Positions 33,878-43,934 of a stretch of DNA of 64,000 nucleotides are shown here, one piece after another. The translations under genes and the position numbers were made by a program. Where the stretch lies: NCBI RefSeq assembly GCF_000230995.2, contig NC_019973.1:992001-1056000 (forward strand). The letters run 5' to 3'. The notes beneath the pieces are model-generated. The model searched no databases and was not told the origin of the DNA. It saw only the letters and a list, made by a program, of their open reading frames with translations. The first letter of the stretch is position 1, and each line of letters opens with the position of its first letter. Source of the DNA: Mesorhizobium australicum WSM2073. GTDB lineage: Bacteria > Pseudomonadota > Alphaproteobacteria > Rhizobiales > Rhizobiaceae.

Positions 33878-34912
33878 ATGAGCGACAACAATCCGTTTGG
33901 CGGATCATTCGGAAACAAGGGCGGCCAGTATGCCACCACGGTGCAGTATGGCGGAACCGAGCCCAAAGCCGGATTCGGCGAGACGTCCGCGCCCCCAGCT
34001 GCCGGCCCCACCGCCGGCCCCACCACCGGCCCCACCACCGGCGATGTCATCAAGGACACGACGACCGCGGCCTTTGCAACCGACGTCATCCAGGAATCGC
34101 GCCGCCAGCCGGTGCTGGTCGATTTCTGGGCGCCGTGGTGCGGACCTTGCAAGCAGCTCACTCCGCAGCTGGAAAAGGCGGTCAAGGCCGCCGGCGGCAG
34201 GGTCAAGCTGGTCAAGATGAACATCGACGACCATCCCTCGATCGCCGGCCAGCTCGGCATCCAGTCGATACCGGCGGTCATCGCCTTCAAGGACGGCCAG
34301 CCGGTCGACGGCTTCATGGGCGCCATTCCCGAAAGCCAGATCAACGAATTCATCACCAAGGTCGGCGGCAAGGGCAATGGCGCGCCGCCGGTGGCCGAGG
34401 CCCTGGCCGCGGCGGCGGAGGCGCGCGACGCCGGCGACATGCAGACCGCGGCCGACATCTACGATGCCATCCTGGCGCAGGCGCCGGAAACGGTCGAGGC
34501 GATTGGCGGGCTGGGCGACCTGCTGTTCGAGGCCGGCGACACCGAGGGTGCCGAGGCGCTCCTGGCAACGGCGCCGGAGGCTAAGAAGGACGCACCGCCG
34601 CTGGCTGCCCTGCGCGCCAAGATCGCGCTGGCCGCGCAGGCGGCGGCGCTGGGCAATCCGGCCGAGTTCGAGCGGCGGCTTGCGGAAAACCCCAAGGACC
34701 ATCAGGCCCGTTTCGACCTGGCCATGATCCAGAACGCCATGGGCGATCGCACGGCGGCCGCCGACAATCTGCTGGCCATCATCAAGGCCGACCGGAGCTG
34801 GAACGAGGATGGCGCCAGGACGCAGTTGCTGCAGCTGTTCGAGGCCTGGGGCATGACCGACGAGGCGACGCTTGCCGCACGCCGCAAATTGTCGGCATTG
34901 CTGTTTTCCTGA
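33878..34912 (+). CDS. Thioredoxin-TPR protein (CnoX/YbbN-like)
   Basis: This 344-residue protein has an N-terminal proline/threonine-rich tail, a thioredoxin domain (about residues 65-170) with the active site WAPWCGPCKQL, and a C-terminal tetratricopeptide region (about 175-340, AAEARDAGDMQTAADIYDAI). Alphaproteobacterial CnoX/YbbN proteins are redox-linked holdases that hand clients to DnaK and GroEL. Unlike E. coli YbbN, the CXXC pair is intact here, so oxidoreductase activity is possible. The tail holds three near repeats of GP-T-T/A. It is followed by the LON-domain and Trm112-like genes, an order typical of rhizobia. Confidence 0.9.
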   Translation: MSDNNPFGGSFGNKGGQYATTVQYGGTEPKAGFGETSAPPAAGPTAGPTTGPTTGDVIKDTTTAAFATDVIQESRRQPVLVDFWAPWCGPCKQLTPQLEKAVKAAGGRVKLVKMNIDDHPSIAGQLGIQSIPAVIAFKDGQPVDGFMGAIPESQINEFITKVGGKGNGAPPVAEALAAAAEARDAGDMQTAADIYDAILAQAPETVEAIGGLGDLLFEAGDTEGAEALLATAPEAKKDAPPLAALRAKIALAAQAAALGNPAEFERRLAENPKDHQARFDLAMIQNAMGDRTAAADNLLAIIKADRSWNEDGARTQLLQLFEAWGMTDEATLAARRKLSALLFS

Positions 34913-35018
34913 GCCGGTTACGGTTGTTTTGTCGCAAGGGCTTGTGGCGCCAGGCCTGTGCGCCAGATAGGACAAGGCAGGATTGACGCTTCGCAAGGGA
35001 AGCGATCGGAGGAACGAG

Positions 35019-35690
35019 GTGCAAGCGGGAAACGCGCATTACCGGCTCGCCAAGGATCTGCCATCGACGATCCCGCTCTTTCCGCTCGAAGGCGCGCTGC
35101 TGCTGCCGGGCGGCCGCATGCCGCTTAACATCTTCGAGCCGCGCTACCTGCAGATGGTGGACGAGGCGGTCGCCGGCTCGCGGCTCGTCGGCGTCATCCA
35201 GCCCGGCCTCAATGGCGCATTGCGCGAGGATGGCGAGCCGGAGCTTTGCAACGTCGGCTGCATCGGTCGCATCATCGCCTTTTCCGAGACCGGCGACGGC
35301 CGCTACCTGATCTCGCTGCAAGGCGTGTGCCGGTTCCGCGTCGCCCACGAGCTGACGGTCAAGACGCCGTTCCGCCAGGCGAAGCCGGCGCCCTTCCTCG
35401 CCGATCTTGACGAGGAGCAGGCGGCTGATGAAATCGACCGGCCGGCGCTGCTCAGAGCCTTTCGCGCCTATCTGCAGGCCAATGACTTGGAAGCCGACTG
35501 GGAGAGCGTCAGCCGTGCCGAAAACGCCATGCTGGTCAACGCGCTGTCGATGATGGCGCCCTATGGACCGGCCGAGAAGCAGGCATTGCTCGAGGCCGCG
35601 GACCTGAAAACCAGGGCCGAAACGCTGATTGCCATCACCGAGATGACGCTGGCGCGCGAGAATGAGGATTTTGGCTCGAGCCTGCAGTAG
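35019..35690 (+). CDS. LON substrate-binding domain protein
   Basis: This 223-residue protein consists of the N-terminal (LAN) domain of Lon protease without ATPase or protease parts. The family start PSTIPLFPLEGALLLPGGRM is followed by PLNIFEPRYLQMVDEAV, and GVCRFRV lies in the core. Function in bacteria is poorly known; substrate binding is assumed. I chose GTG 35019, with GGAGG about 6 bases upstream. A longer TTG start at 34983 lacks a ribosome site. It lies between the thioredoxin-TPR and Trm112-like genes. Confidence 0.87.
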   Translation: MQAGNAHYRLAKDLPSTIPLFPLEGALLLPGGRMPLNIFEPRYLQMVDEAVAGSRLVGVIQPGLNGALREDGEPELCNVGCIGRIIAFSETGDGRYLISLQGVCRFRVAHELTVKTPFRQAKPAPFLADLDEEQAADEIDRPALLRAFRAYLQANDLEADWESVSRAENAMLVNALSMMAPYGPAEKQALLEAADLKTRAETLIAITEMTLARENEDFGSSLQ

Positions 35691-35793
35691 GAATGCGACG
35701 ATATCCAGCCGGCCTGCAATGACGGCCTGACCGATCTCGACAGATCCTGACATGCTGGCTGACATCCAGGGCGTGAAACCGGAAGAGGACCCA

Positions 35794-36033
35794 ATGACGG
35801 ATGGGCGCGACGGAAAGAAGGCCAATGTTGACCCGAAGCTGCTCGAACTCCTGGCCTGCCCGCTGACCAAGGGGCCGCTGGCCTGGGACCCCGAGCGCGG
35901 CGAGCTGGTTTCGCGGGTCGCCAAGCTCGCTTATCCGGTGCGCGACGGCATCCCGATCATGCTGCCCTCGGAAGCGCGGGTGCTCTCGGCCGAGGATGTG
36001 CTGTCGCCGCCACGGCCAGGTGGGCCGAATTGA
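35794..36033 (+). CDS. Trm112 family protein (YcaR-like)
   Basis: This 79-residue Trm112/UPF0434 protein has the pattern [17 protein letters not shown], then [20 protein letters not shown]. One cysteine of the canonical zinc pair remains (ACPLTKG lacks the second), as in most bacterial members. Such small proteins partner with methyltransferases in eukaryotes; the bacterial role is open. I chose ATG 35794, since the upstream in-frame part has no family match. It faces the ccm cluster, which is on the other strand. Confidence 0.87.
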   Translation: MTDGRDGKKANVDPKLLELLACPLTKGPLAWDPERGELVSRVAKLAYPVRDGIPIMLPSEARVLSAEDVLSPPRPGGPN

Positions 36034-36111
36034 GGTGGCGCGGAGCCATCCGCTCCGCTTCAACCATATACGTGTACAAACCAAGGGACATCAGGTCTTC
36101 GCGACGTCGCC

Positions 36112-36687
36112 TCAGCTCGGCCTGGCCAGTGCCTTGTCGATCTGCGGCAGCAGAAGCTCCCTGGCGGACTCTGGCGTCAGCGGGCCGACATGCTTGTAGG
36201 CTATCTTGCCATCCTTGCCGATGACGAAGGTTTCCGGCACGCCATAGACACCCCAGTCGATCGCCGTGCGGCCGGCTTCGTCGACGCCGATTGCCTGGAA
36301 CGGATTGCCAAGGTCGCCGAGGAAGCGGCGGGCGTTTTCCGGCCGGTCCTTATAATTCAGCGCCGCCATCGCGAACCTTTTGTCCTGCGCCAGCGCCAGC
36401 AGCACTGGGTGCTCTTCCCGACATGGTGCGCACCAGGACGCAAACACGTTGACCAGCGTGACCTTGCCGGCGAAGGCTTTCGAATCGAGCCCGGGCAGAT
36501 TGCTGCCCTCCAGGGGCGGCAAGTTGGTTTGTGGTGCCGGCAGGCCGATGAGCGCCGACGGCACTTCCGAGACATCGCGTCCCGACAAGAGCTGCGACAG
36601 GAACAGTCCGGCCAGTCCGAGGAAGACCAGCAGCGGCAAAAATACGAACAGGCGGCGACGGGCCGGCGTTTCCGTCCCTGTGCTCAT
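36112..36687 (-). CDS. ccmG: CcmG/DsbE thiol-disulfide oxidoreductase
   Basis: This 191-residue membrane-anchored periplasmic thioredoxin-like protein is used in cytochrome c maturation to reduce apocytochrome haem-binding cysteines. An N-terminal anchor covers about residues 12-31 (RLFVFLPLLVFLGLAGLFLS). The active site is FASWCAPCREEHP, and the DsbE-type GVYGVPETFVIGKDGKI carries the cis-proline. The start overlaps the ccmD stop by 4 bases. Length is normal. It ends the ccm operon. Confidence 0.93.
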   Translation of the reverse strand: MSTGTETPARRRLFVFLPLLVFLGLAGLFLSQLLSGRDVSEVPSALIGLPAPQTNLPPLEGSNLPGLDSKAFAGKVTLVNVFASWCAPCREEHPVLLALAQDKRFAMAALNYKDRPENARRFLGDLGNPFQAIGVDEAGRTAIDWGVYGVPETFVIGKDGKIAYKHVGPLTPESARELLLPQIDKALARPS

Positions 36688-36851
36688 GACTTGGCTGCCT
36701 TGTCGGAACGGCGGCGCACGCCGGCCGCCTCGAGTTCGGCGAGTTCGCGCTTGCGCGCCCGCTGGTCGATGAGGATCCAGCCGATCAGCCCGGCCAGTGC
36801 CACGGCGGTGATCGTGTAGGCCGCCGCGACGTAGAGCGCATGCGCGCTCAT
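36684..36851 (-). CDS. ccmD: CcmD, haem exporter small membrane protein
   Basis: This 55-residue protein has one membrane helix (YVAAAYTITAVALAGLIGWI) and a basic C-terminal tail (DQRARKRELAELEAAGVRR), the standard CcmD form. It helps release holo-CcmE from the CcmABC complex. I chose the start MSAHALYV; the longer frame upstream is not CcmD-like. Its ATG overlaps the stop of a short frame ending ERDAAMERRA, which could be the last codons of a lost ccmC. Confidence 0.88.
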   Translation of the reverse strand: MSAHALYVAAAYTITAVALAGLIGWILIDQRARKRELAELEAAGVRRRSDKAAKS

Positions 36852-36981
36852 GCGCGCCGCTCCATCGCCGCGTCTCGTTCCAGCCGGGTCTTTCCGCCTC
36901 GTTCGATCATGTCTTCCCTTAGCCGCGCGCCGGCGGCTTCGCAATCGGCCGCCACGCCGCAGCCTTCAGACCTCTGGCGCC
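36852..36981 (-). other. Gap where ccmC is normally found
   Basis: Between ccmB and ccmD only 130 bases remain, while rhizobial clusters (cycV-W-Z-X-Y) have a ccmC gene of about 750 bases here. The minus strand reads a short frame ending MIERGGKTRLERDAAMERRA whose stop overlaps the ccmD ATG in the way a ccmC end would. No CcmC tryptophan-rich haem-binding motif (WGxxWxWD type) is present. ccmC is therefore deleted or located elsewhere. Confidence 0.6.
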
Positions 36982-37647
36982 TCAATCGGTGCCGTGGCGC
37001 AGCGCCAGCGCCGCTGCGGTCGGCCCCAGCACACCAAGAAACAGCGTCAGCGCGGCAAGAATGAGGAAGGGCTGCAGGAATGGATCGGGATTGGCCGTCG
37101 CGCCATAGCTCGCCGAAACGCCGAAGATCAGCACCGGTATGGTCAGCGGCAGCACCAGCACCGAGATCAAGAGGCCGCCACGCGGCAGCGCCACCGCCAC
37201 CGCGGCGCCCACGGCACCGATGAAGGTGATTGCCGGCGTGCCGACCAGCAGCGTCAGCGCCGTGGCGCCTATGGCCAACGGTTCCATGTTCATGAACAGG
37301 CCGAGCAGGGGGGCCGCGGCCACCAGCGGCAGGACGCTGCCCGCCCAATGCGCGACGCACTTCACCAGCACCGTCAGCGCCAGCATATGCCGGTCGTTGC
37401 CGAGCACCAGGAGATCGAGCGAACCGTCCTCGCGGTCGGCCTGGAACAGCCGGTCGAGGCCGAGCAGGCAGGCAAGCAGCGCGCCGATCCACAGGATCGC
37501 CGGACCGATGCGGGCCAACAGCTTGAGATCCGGCCCAACGCCGAAAGGGATGGTGGCGATGACGGCGAGGAAGAAGATGACGCCCGTCAGCGCGCCGCCG
37601 CCGGCGCGGATCGAGAGGCGGATGTCGCGCAGGAAGAGGGACCACAT
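36982..37647 (-). CDS. ccmB: CcmB haem exporter membrane subunit
   Basis: This 221-residue integral membrane protein with about six helices starts MWSLFLRDIRLSIRAGGGAL. Family features include FFLAVIATIPFGVGPDLKLL, RLFQADREDGSLDLL and the C-terminal FLGVLGPTAAALALRHG. With CcmA it forms the ABC module that drives release of CcmE from CcmC during cytochrome c maturation. Its gene follows ccmA after 49 bases. The expected next gene, ccmC, is missing. Confidence 0.93.
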   Translation of the reverse strand: MWSLFLRDIRLSIRAGGGALTGVIFFLAVIATIPFGVGPDLKLLARIGPAILWIGALLACLLGLDRLFQADREDGSLDLLVLGNDRHMLALTVLVKCVAHWAGSVLPLVAAAPLLGLFMNMEPLAIGATALTLLVGTPAITFIGAVGAAVAVALPRGGLLISVLVLPLTIPVLIFGVSASYGATANPDPFLQPFLILAALTLFLGVLGPTAAALALRHGTD

Positions 37648-37696
37648 TACGATGTGGTCCCCTGTTGAAGAAGGGGAGCGCCGTAGGGTGCAGTCA

Positions 37697-38305
37697 TCAA
37701 AAGGCCTCCCCCATCGCCAACTCTTTCGCCCCTTCCAATCCCAGCGGCAGATGCGTGGCCGCCACGATCATCCCGCCTTCCTCGCAATGCCTGCGCATCA
37801 GCCCTGCAAACCGCGCTTCCGAAGCCTTGTCCAGCCCTGCCGTCGGCTCATCGAGCAGCCACAGCGGCCGATGGCTGACCAAGAGTTTCGCGATCGCCGC
37901 GCGGCGTCTTTGCCCGGTCGAGAGATAGCCGAACGGCAAATGGCCGATGCCGCCGAGCCCGACCGTTTCCAGCGCCTCGTCCACATCGAGCCGGCCTTCG
38001 CCATGGAACTCCCGCCAGAAGCGCAAATTCTCGGTCACGCTCAGCGCCGTCTTCATCGCGTTCTGGTGGCCGAGATAGTGGCAGGCCGAGCCGATCGAAG
38101 GGAACTCGTCGCCGCCGCCTTCGAGCAGCAGCCGGCCCTCGGTTTTCGGCAGCAGGCCGGCGACCACCCTGAGCAAGGTCGATTTGCCCGAACCGTTCGG
38201 CCCGGTGACGACCAGGGCCCGGCCCTGATCGAGGACAAAGCCGATGCCGGAGAAAACCGGCTCGCCGCCGCGTTCGCCGCCCAGATTTTCGGCGATAAGC
38301 CGCAT
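37697..38305 (-). CDS. ccmA: CcmA, haem exporter ATPase
   Basis: This 202-residue small ABC ATPase shows Walker [13 protein letters not shown], signature YLSTGQRRRAAIAK and Walker B LWLLDEPTAGLD. The C-terminal GMIVAATHLPLG supports the CcmA branch. It hydrolyses ATP to free holo-CcmE from the CcmC complex. It is the first gene of the cluster and is transcribed divergently from acnA across 285 bases holding an Irr-box-like dyad. Confidence 0.93.
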   Translation of the reverse strand: MRLIAENLGGERGGEPVFSGIGFVLDQGRALVVTGPNGSGKSTLLRVVAGLLPKTEGRLLLEGGGDEFPSIGSACHYLGHQNAMKTALSVTENLRFWREFHGEGRLDVDEALETVGLGGIGHLPFGYLSTGQRRRAAIAKLLVSHRPLWLLDEPTAGLDKASEARFAGLMRRHCEEGGMIVAATHLPLGLEGAKELAMGEAF

Positions 38306-38372
38306 CCCTCGCCTGCCCTGAAATCAATGTTTCGCGAGCGCTGCCGCATCGCACAAATTTGCTCAGCAACTG

Positions 38373-38389
38373 TCTAGAACTATTCCAGA
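38373..38389. promoter_or_regulatory. Candidate Irr (iron control element) site
   Basis: TCTAGAACTATTCCAGA is a 7-3-7 dyad with one mismatch between arms and a CTA centre. It resembles the Irr consensus TTTAGAA-YNR-TTCTAAA known from rhizobia, matching 6 of 7 and 5 of 7 arm positions. It lies between divergent ccmA and acnA. Aconitase and haem-related genes are known Irr/RirA-type targets, which supports the call. The rest of this intergenic region shows no further clear motif. Confidence 0.5.
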
Positions 38390-38590
38390 AAATTCTCTAT
38401 ATGCGGGGCATCCGTGCCAGCGGTCGGCGCGGGAACAGAATTAGCGCCGAACCAGCGCACGCGCCGCCTTGAACGGCTCGGGTTGCTTGGGAACGGACAG
38501 CGGAAATGGCCGTACCCGCACCTTTGCGCGTGATTGCATGCCATCGGCGTCCGTTCCCTTTCAGGCTGAACAGACAAGGACGGATCGCAC

Positions 38591-41281
<2,691 letters not shown>

Positions 41282-41290
41282 AAAACAGTG

Positions 41291-41330
41291 AGTAGTGAGT
41301 GGGATGCAGGGGACGCCCCGACTCACTACT
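41291..41330. terminator. Nested stem-loop after acnA
   Basis: A perfect 10-bp outer stem AGTAGTGAGT/ACTCACTACT encloses an inner GGGG-ACG-CCCC stem (41309-41319). No T-run follows, so termination may be weak or Rho-dependent. The AGTGAGTAGTGAGT type of sequence is recalled as frequent between Mesorhizobium genes. A similar nested design is at 49414-49492. Confidence 0.5.
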
Positions 41331-41477
41331 CCCCTGCCGCGGCACAGCAGACCAGCATACCGCACAGTCCTGCCGCGATGAAGGCAAGGTCGTCAAAGCA
41401 TTGACCGGCCCAGACCAAAGTCCAGGGCCGGTGCGTTCGCAATAGAGATCGATGTCGGTGAGGAGAACCTGCCGCAT
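41326..41477 (-). pseudogene. Remnant of a ceramidase-family membrane protein gene
   Basis: From ATG 41477 the minus strand reads DIDLYCERTGPGLW, matching the N-terminal signature of alphaproteobacterial ceramidase-like membrane proteins (pattern DLYCERxxPxxWAEPxNAxxNLAFxxA). A one-base shift after GLW continues WAGQCFDDLAFIAAGLCGML to a stop at 41326. About 50 codons of a protein normally over 200 residues remain. The rest of the gap to 41657 shows nothing else recognisable. Confidence 0.5.
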
Positions 41478-41657
41478 GGCGATGATGCCGCCGCTCAATC
41501 GAACCACGCCTTGAAATGCAGCGGCTGCTCCTATTGCGGCCTTACCTCACGATTGCAGCGGTAAAATTTCACCGCAACGTGACTTCCCGTTGACTTCCCG
41601 TTCTGCCACATATTTCGGCAAAGCAGAACAAAGCCGGCATCACCGGCGGGAATTGGA

Positions 41658-42467
41658 ATGGTCATGGCCTCGCGACGATCATTGTGGCTGGCAGCCTTCG
41701 CGCTGGCCTTCTCGGCTTTTGCCGGCGCTGGGCATGCCAGCGAGCCCGAAAGGGCCCAGGCCGAAAAATCCGACAGGCCGCTCGGCGTGGTCGAACTGTT
41801 CACCAGCCAGGGCTGCAGTTCCTGTCCGCCGGCGGACGCGTTCTTCGCCGAACTCGCCACAAGGCAAGATATTGTCGCGCTCGCCTATCACGTCGATTAC
41901 TGGGACTATCTCGGCTGGAAGGACACGCTGAGCCACAAGGAAAACACCGAGCGGCAATATGACTATATGCGCTACTTCAGCAGCCGTTCCGTCTATACGC
42001 CGCAGGCCGTCCTGAACGGCCGCATGCATGTCAACGGCGCCAATCGCGGTGAGGTCGACGGCGCGCTTGCCCGCATGGCTCGTGCCGGCGAAGGCATGCG
42101 TGTGCCCATCAAGGTCAGCCGCACCGGCGACCGTGTGATCATCGACGCGGGTGACGCCGGCACCGGCCCGAACGACGCCCATGTCGTCATCGTCTATTTC
42201 GACGCGCCGCAGACGGTCAAGATCGGCCAGGGCGAGAACTCCGGCCGCAAGATGACCTATTGGAACGCGGTCACCGGGATCCAGACCGCCGGCATGTGGC
42301 ATGGCAAGGCGCAGCGCTACGAATTTCCGCTGAGCGAGATCACCAAGAAAGGCGGCTGCGCCGTGCTTTTGCAGTCGGTCGGCAAGGATGGCCTGCCAGG
42401 CCCCATCCTGGGTGCGGCTTTCATCCACAGACCCGGATCCGAGACCTCCCTCGATCGTAAGCTGTAA
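41658..42467 (+). CDS. DUF1223 thioredoxin-fold secreted protein
   Basis: This 269-residue exported protein has a signal peptide (about residues 1-27, LWLAAFALAFSAFAGAGHA). The DUF1223 domain begins GVVELFTSQGCSSCPPADAF, with a C-S-S-C pair like thioredoxins, and goes on to AYHVDYWDYLGWKD and YTPQAVLNGRMHVNG. The family is common in alphaproteobacteria and has no assigned reaction; a periplasmic redox role is plausible. It stands alone between the ceramidase remnant and an FAD oxidase on the other strand. Confidence 0.88.
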   Translation: MVMASRRSLWLAAFALAFSAFAGAGHASEPERAQAEKSDRPLGVVELFTSQGCSSCPPADAFFAELATRQDIVALAYHVDYWDYLGWKDTLSHKENTERQYDYMRYFSSRSVYTPQAVLNGRMHVNGANRGEVDGALARMARAGEGMRVPIKVSRTGDRVIIDAGDAGTGPNDAHVVIVYFDAPQTVKIGQGENSGRKMTYWNAVTGIQTAGMWHGKAQRYEFPLSEITKKGGCAVLLQSVGKDGLPGPILGAAFIHRPGSETSLDRKL

Positions 42468-42483
42468 CAACGTCACGGGTTCG

Positions 42484-42520
42484 GCGCAATTCCAGACGGA
42501 AACCGCACATTTCCTGCTCG
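42484..42520 (-). repeat. Shortened rhizobial intergenic repeat
   Basis: Read on the minus strand this gives GAGCAGGAAATGTGCGGTTT then CCGTCTGGAATTGC, a shortened form of the palindromic intergenic repeat whose left arm is also seen at 17798. It sits between two convergent genes. The family assignment is from memory of Mesorhizobium genomes. Confidence 0.45.
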
Positions 42521-42527
42521 AATGCTT

Positions 42528-43913
42528 TCAGTGTCCGGTCAGGCGATCGGCGAAGGCCGCAAGGCGTGAGGTCCGGTCCAGGCCGTTTGCTTCACGCCGG
42601 TCGGCGATGCGATAGAGCTGGTACATTGTGTGCACGCCGAGCCAGCGCAGTGGTTCCGGTTCCCATTTCTTGACCGTACGGTTGACCCAGGGCAGCCGGG
42701 TCAACTCGGTGTCGTGGCCGAGCACGAGGTCGCGCAAGGTGCGGCCTGACAGGTTGGAACTGGAAACCCCGAGCCCGACATAGCCGCCGGCCCAGCCGAT
42801 GCCGCTTTCCCGGTCGAAGCCTGAAGTGGTGCACCAGTCGCGCGGCACCCCAAGCGTCCCGCACCAGGCATGGTCGAGACGCACGCCCTTGGTCTGCGGC
42901 AACAGTCTGGTCAGCACCTCGTGCAACTGGTCGATGGTCGCCTGCTGGGTCCGGCCGCGCACATCGGTGCGCGAACCGAAGCGGTAGGGCACGCCACGGC
43001 CGCCCATGGCGATGCGGCCTTCGCGCGTGCGCTGCGCGTAGCAATAGGTGTGAGCGGCATCGCCCAACACCTCGTAACCGTTCCAGCCGATCTGGTCCCA
43101 CAGTTCTTGCGGCAGCTTCTCGGTCACCACGATGGCGCTGTTCAGCGGCAGCCAGAGACGCTCGTAGCCGGGAATGCCAGCCGTGAAGCCTTCGGTGGCG
43201 CGGATGATCTTCCCTGCCCGCACGATGCCTCTGCTGGTGGTGACCTTGCCCTTCTCGATCGCCAGCACCTGCGTCTGCTCGTAGATCGGCACGCCAAGCC
43301 GCTCGACAGCCGCCGCCAGGCCTTGCACCAGCTTCGCCGGCTGGACACGCGCGACTTTGCGCACGACGAAGGCGCCCAGCACCTTGTCGATGGCGATGCG
43401 CTGGCGCGCCTCCCGCGCGTCGAGGAAGGCCAGCCGCTCCGGCGGCATCTCCCAGCGCAGCAGCTCCTCGTATTCGGCCTTGGCGCGCTGCAATTGTGCC
43501 GCGTTGGTGGCGACGGTGATGTTGTCGACGCGGCGGATATCGGCGTCGATGCCTTCGGCTTCCGTCACCGCGATCACCTCATCGACCGTGCCGAACATGG
43601 CGCGCTGCATGTCGATCACCGCGCCGCGCGAGGAGGTCTTTGCGTATTTCTCGCGCGACCAGCTGAAGCCGCCCGACAGCCAGCCGCCATTGCGGCCCGA
43701 CGCGCCGAAGCCCGCGAACTCCTTCTCGACCATGGCGATGCGCAGCGCAGGTTGCGCCTTCTTCAAATAATAGGCGGTCCACAGGCCGGTGTAGCCGGCG
43801 CCGACGATGCACACATCTGCCTCGATGTCGCCGGGCAAGGACGGCCGATAGGCCGGCACGCCGCCGATATCGGCATACCAGAACGACACGTCGCCATTGT
43901 GCTTGGCTTGCAT
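42528..43913 (-). CDS. FAD-dependent amine oxidase (PuuB/DadA-like)
   Basis: This 461-residue flavoprotein of the DAO family has the dinucleotide site ADVCIVGAGYTGLWTAYYL and the GFGASGRNGGWLSGG stretch typical of gamma-glutamylputrescine oxidase-like enzymes. The C-terminal GIGWAGGYVGLGVSSSNLSG closes the FAD domain. It probably oxidises an amine or amino acid with release of ammonia and hydrogen peroxide. It is the last gene after a polyamine-type ABC importer and an XRE-cupin regulator, so it likely acts on the imported compound. The exact substrate is unknown. Confidence 0.88.
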   Translation of the reverse strand: MQAKHNGDVSFWYADIGGVPAYRPSLPGDIEADVCIVGAGYTGLWTAYYLKKAQPALRIAMVEKEFAGFGASGRNGGWLSGGFSWSREKYAKTSSRGAVIDMQRAMFGTVDEVIAVTEAEGIDADIRRVDNITVATNAAQLQRAKAEYEELLRWEMPPERLAFLDAREARQRIAIDKVLGAFVVRKVARVQPAKLVQGLAAAVERLGVPIYEQTQVLAIEKGKVTTSRGIVRAGKIIRATEGFTAGIPGYERLWLPLNSAIVVTEKLPQELWDQIGWNGYEVLGDAAHTYCYAQRTREGRIAMGGRGVPYRFGSRTDVRGRTQQATIDQLHEVLTRLLPQTKGVRLDHAWCGTLGVPRDWCTTSGFDRESGIGWAGGYVGLGVSSSNLSGRTLRDLVLGHDTELTRLPWVNRTVKKWEPEPLRWLGVHTMYQLYRIADRREANGLDRTSRLAAFADRLTGH

Positions 43914-43934
43914 TTTTTGAAATCCGTTCCGAAA

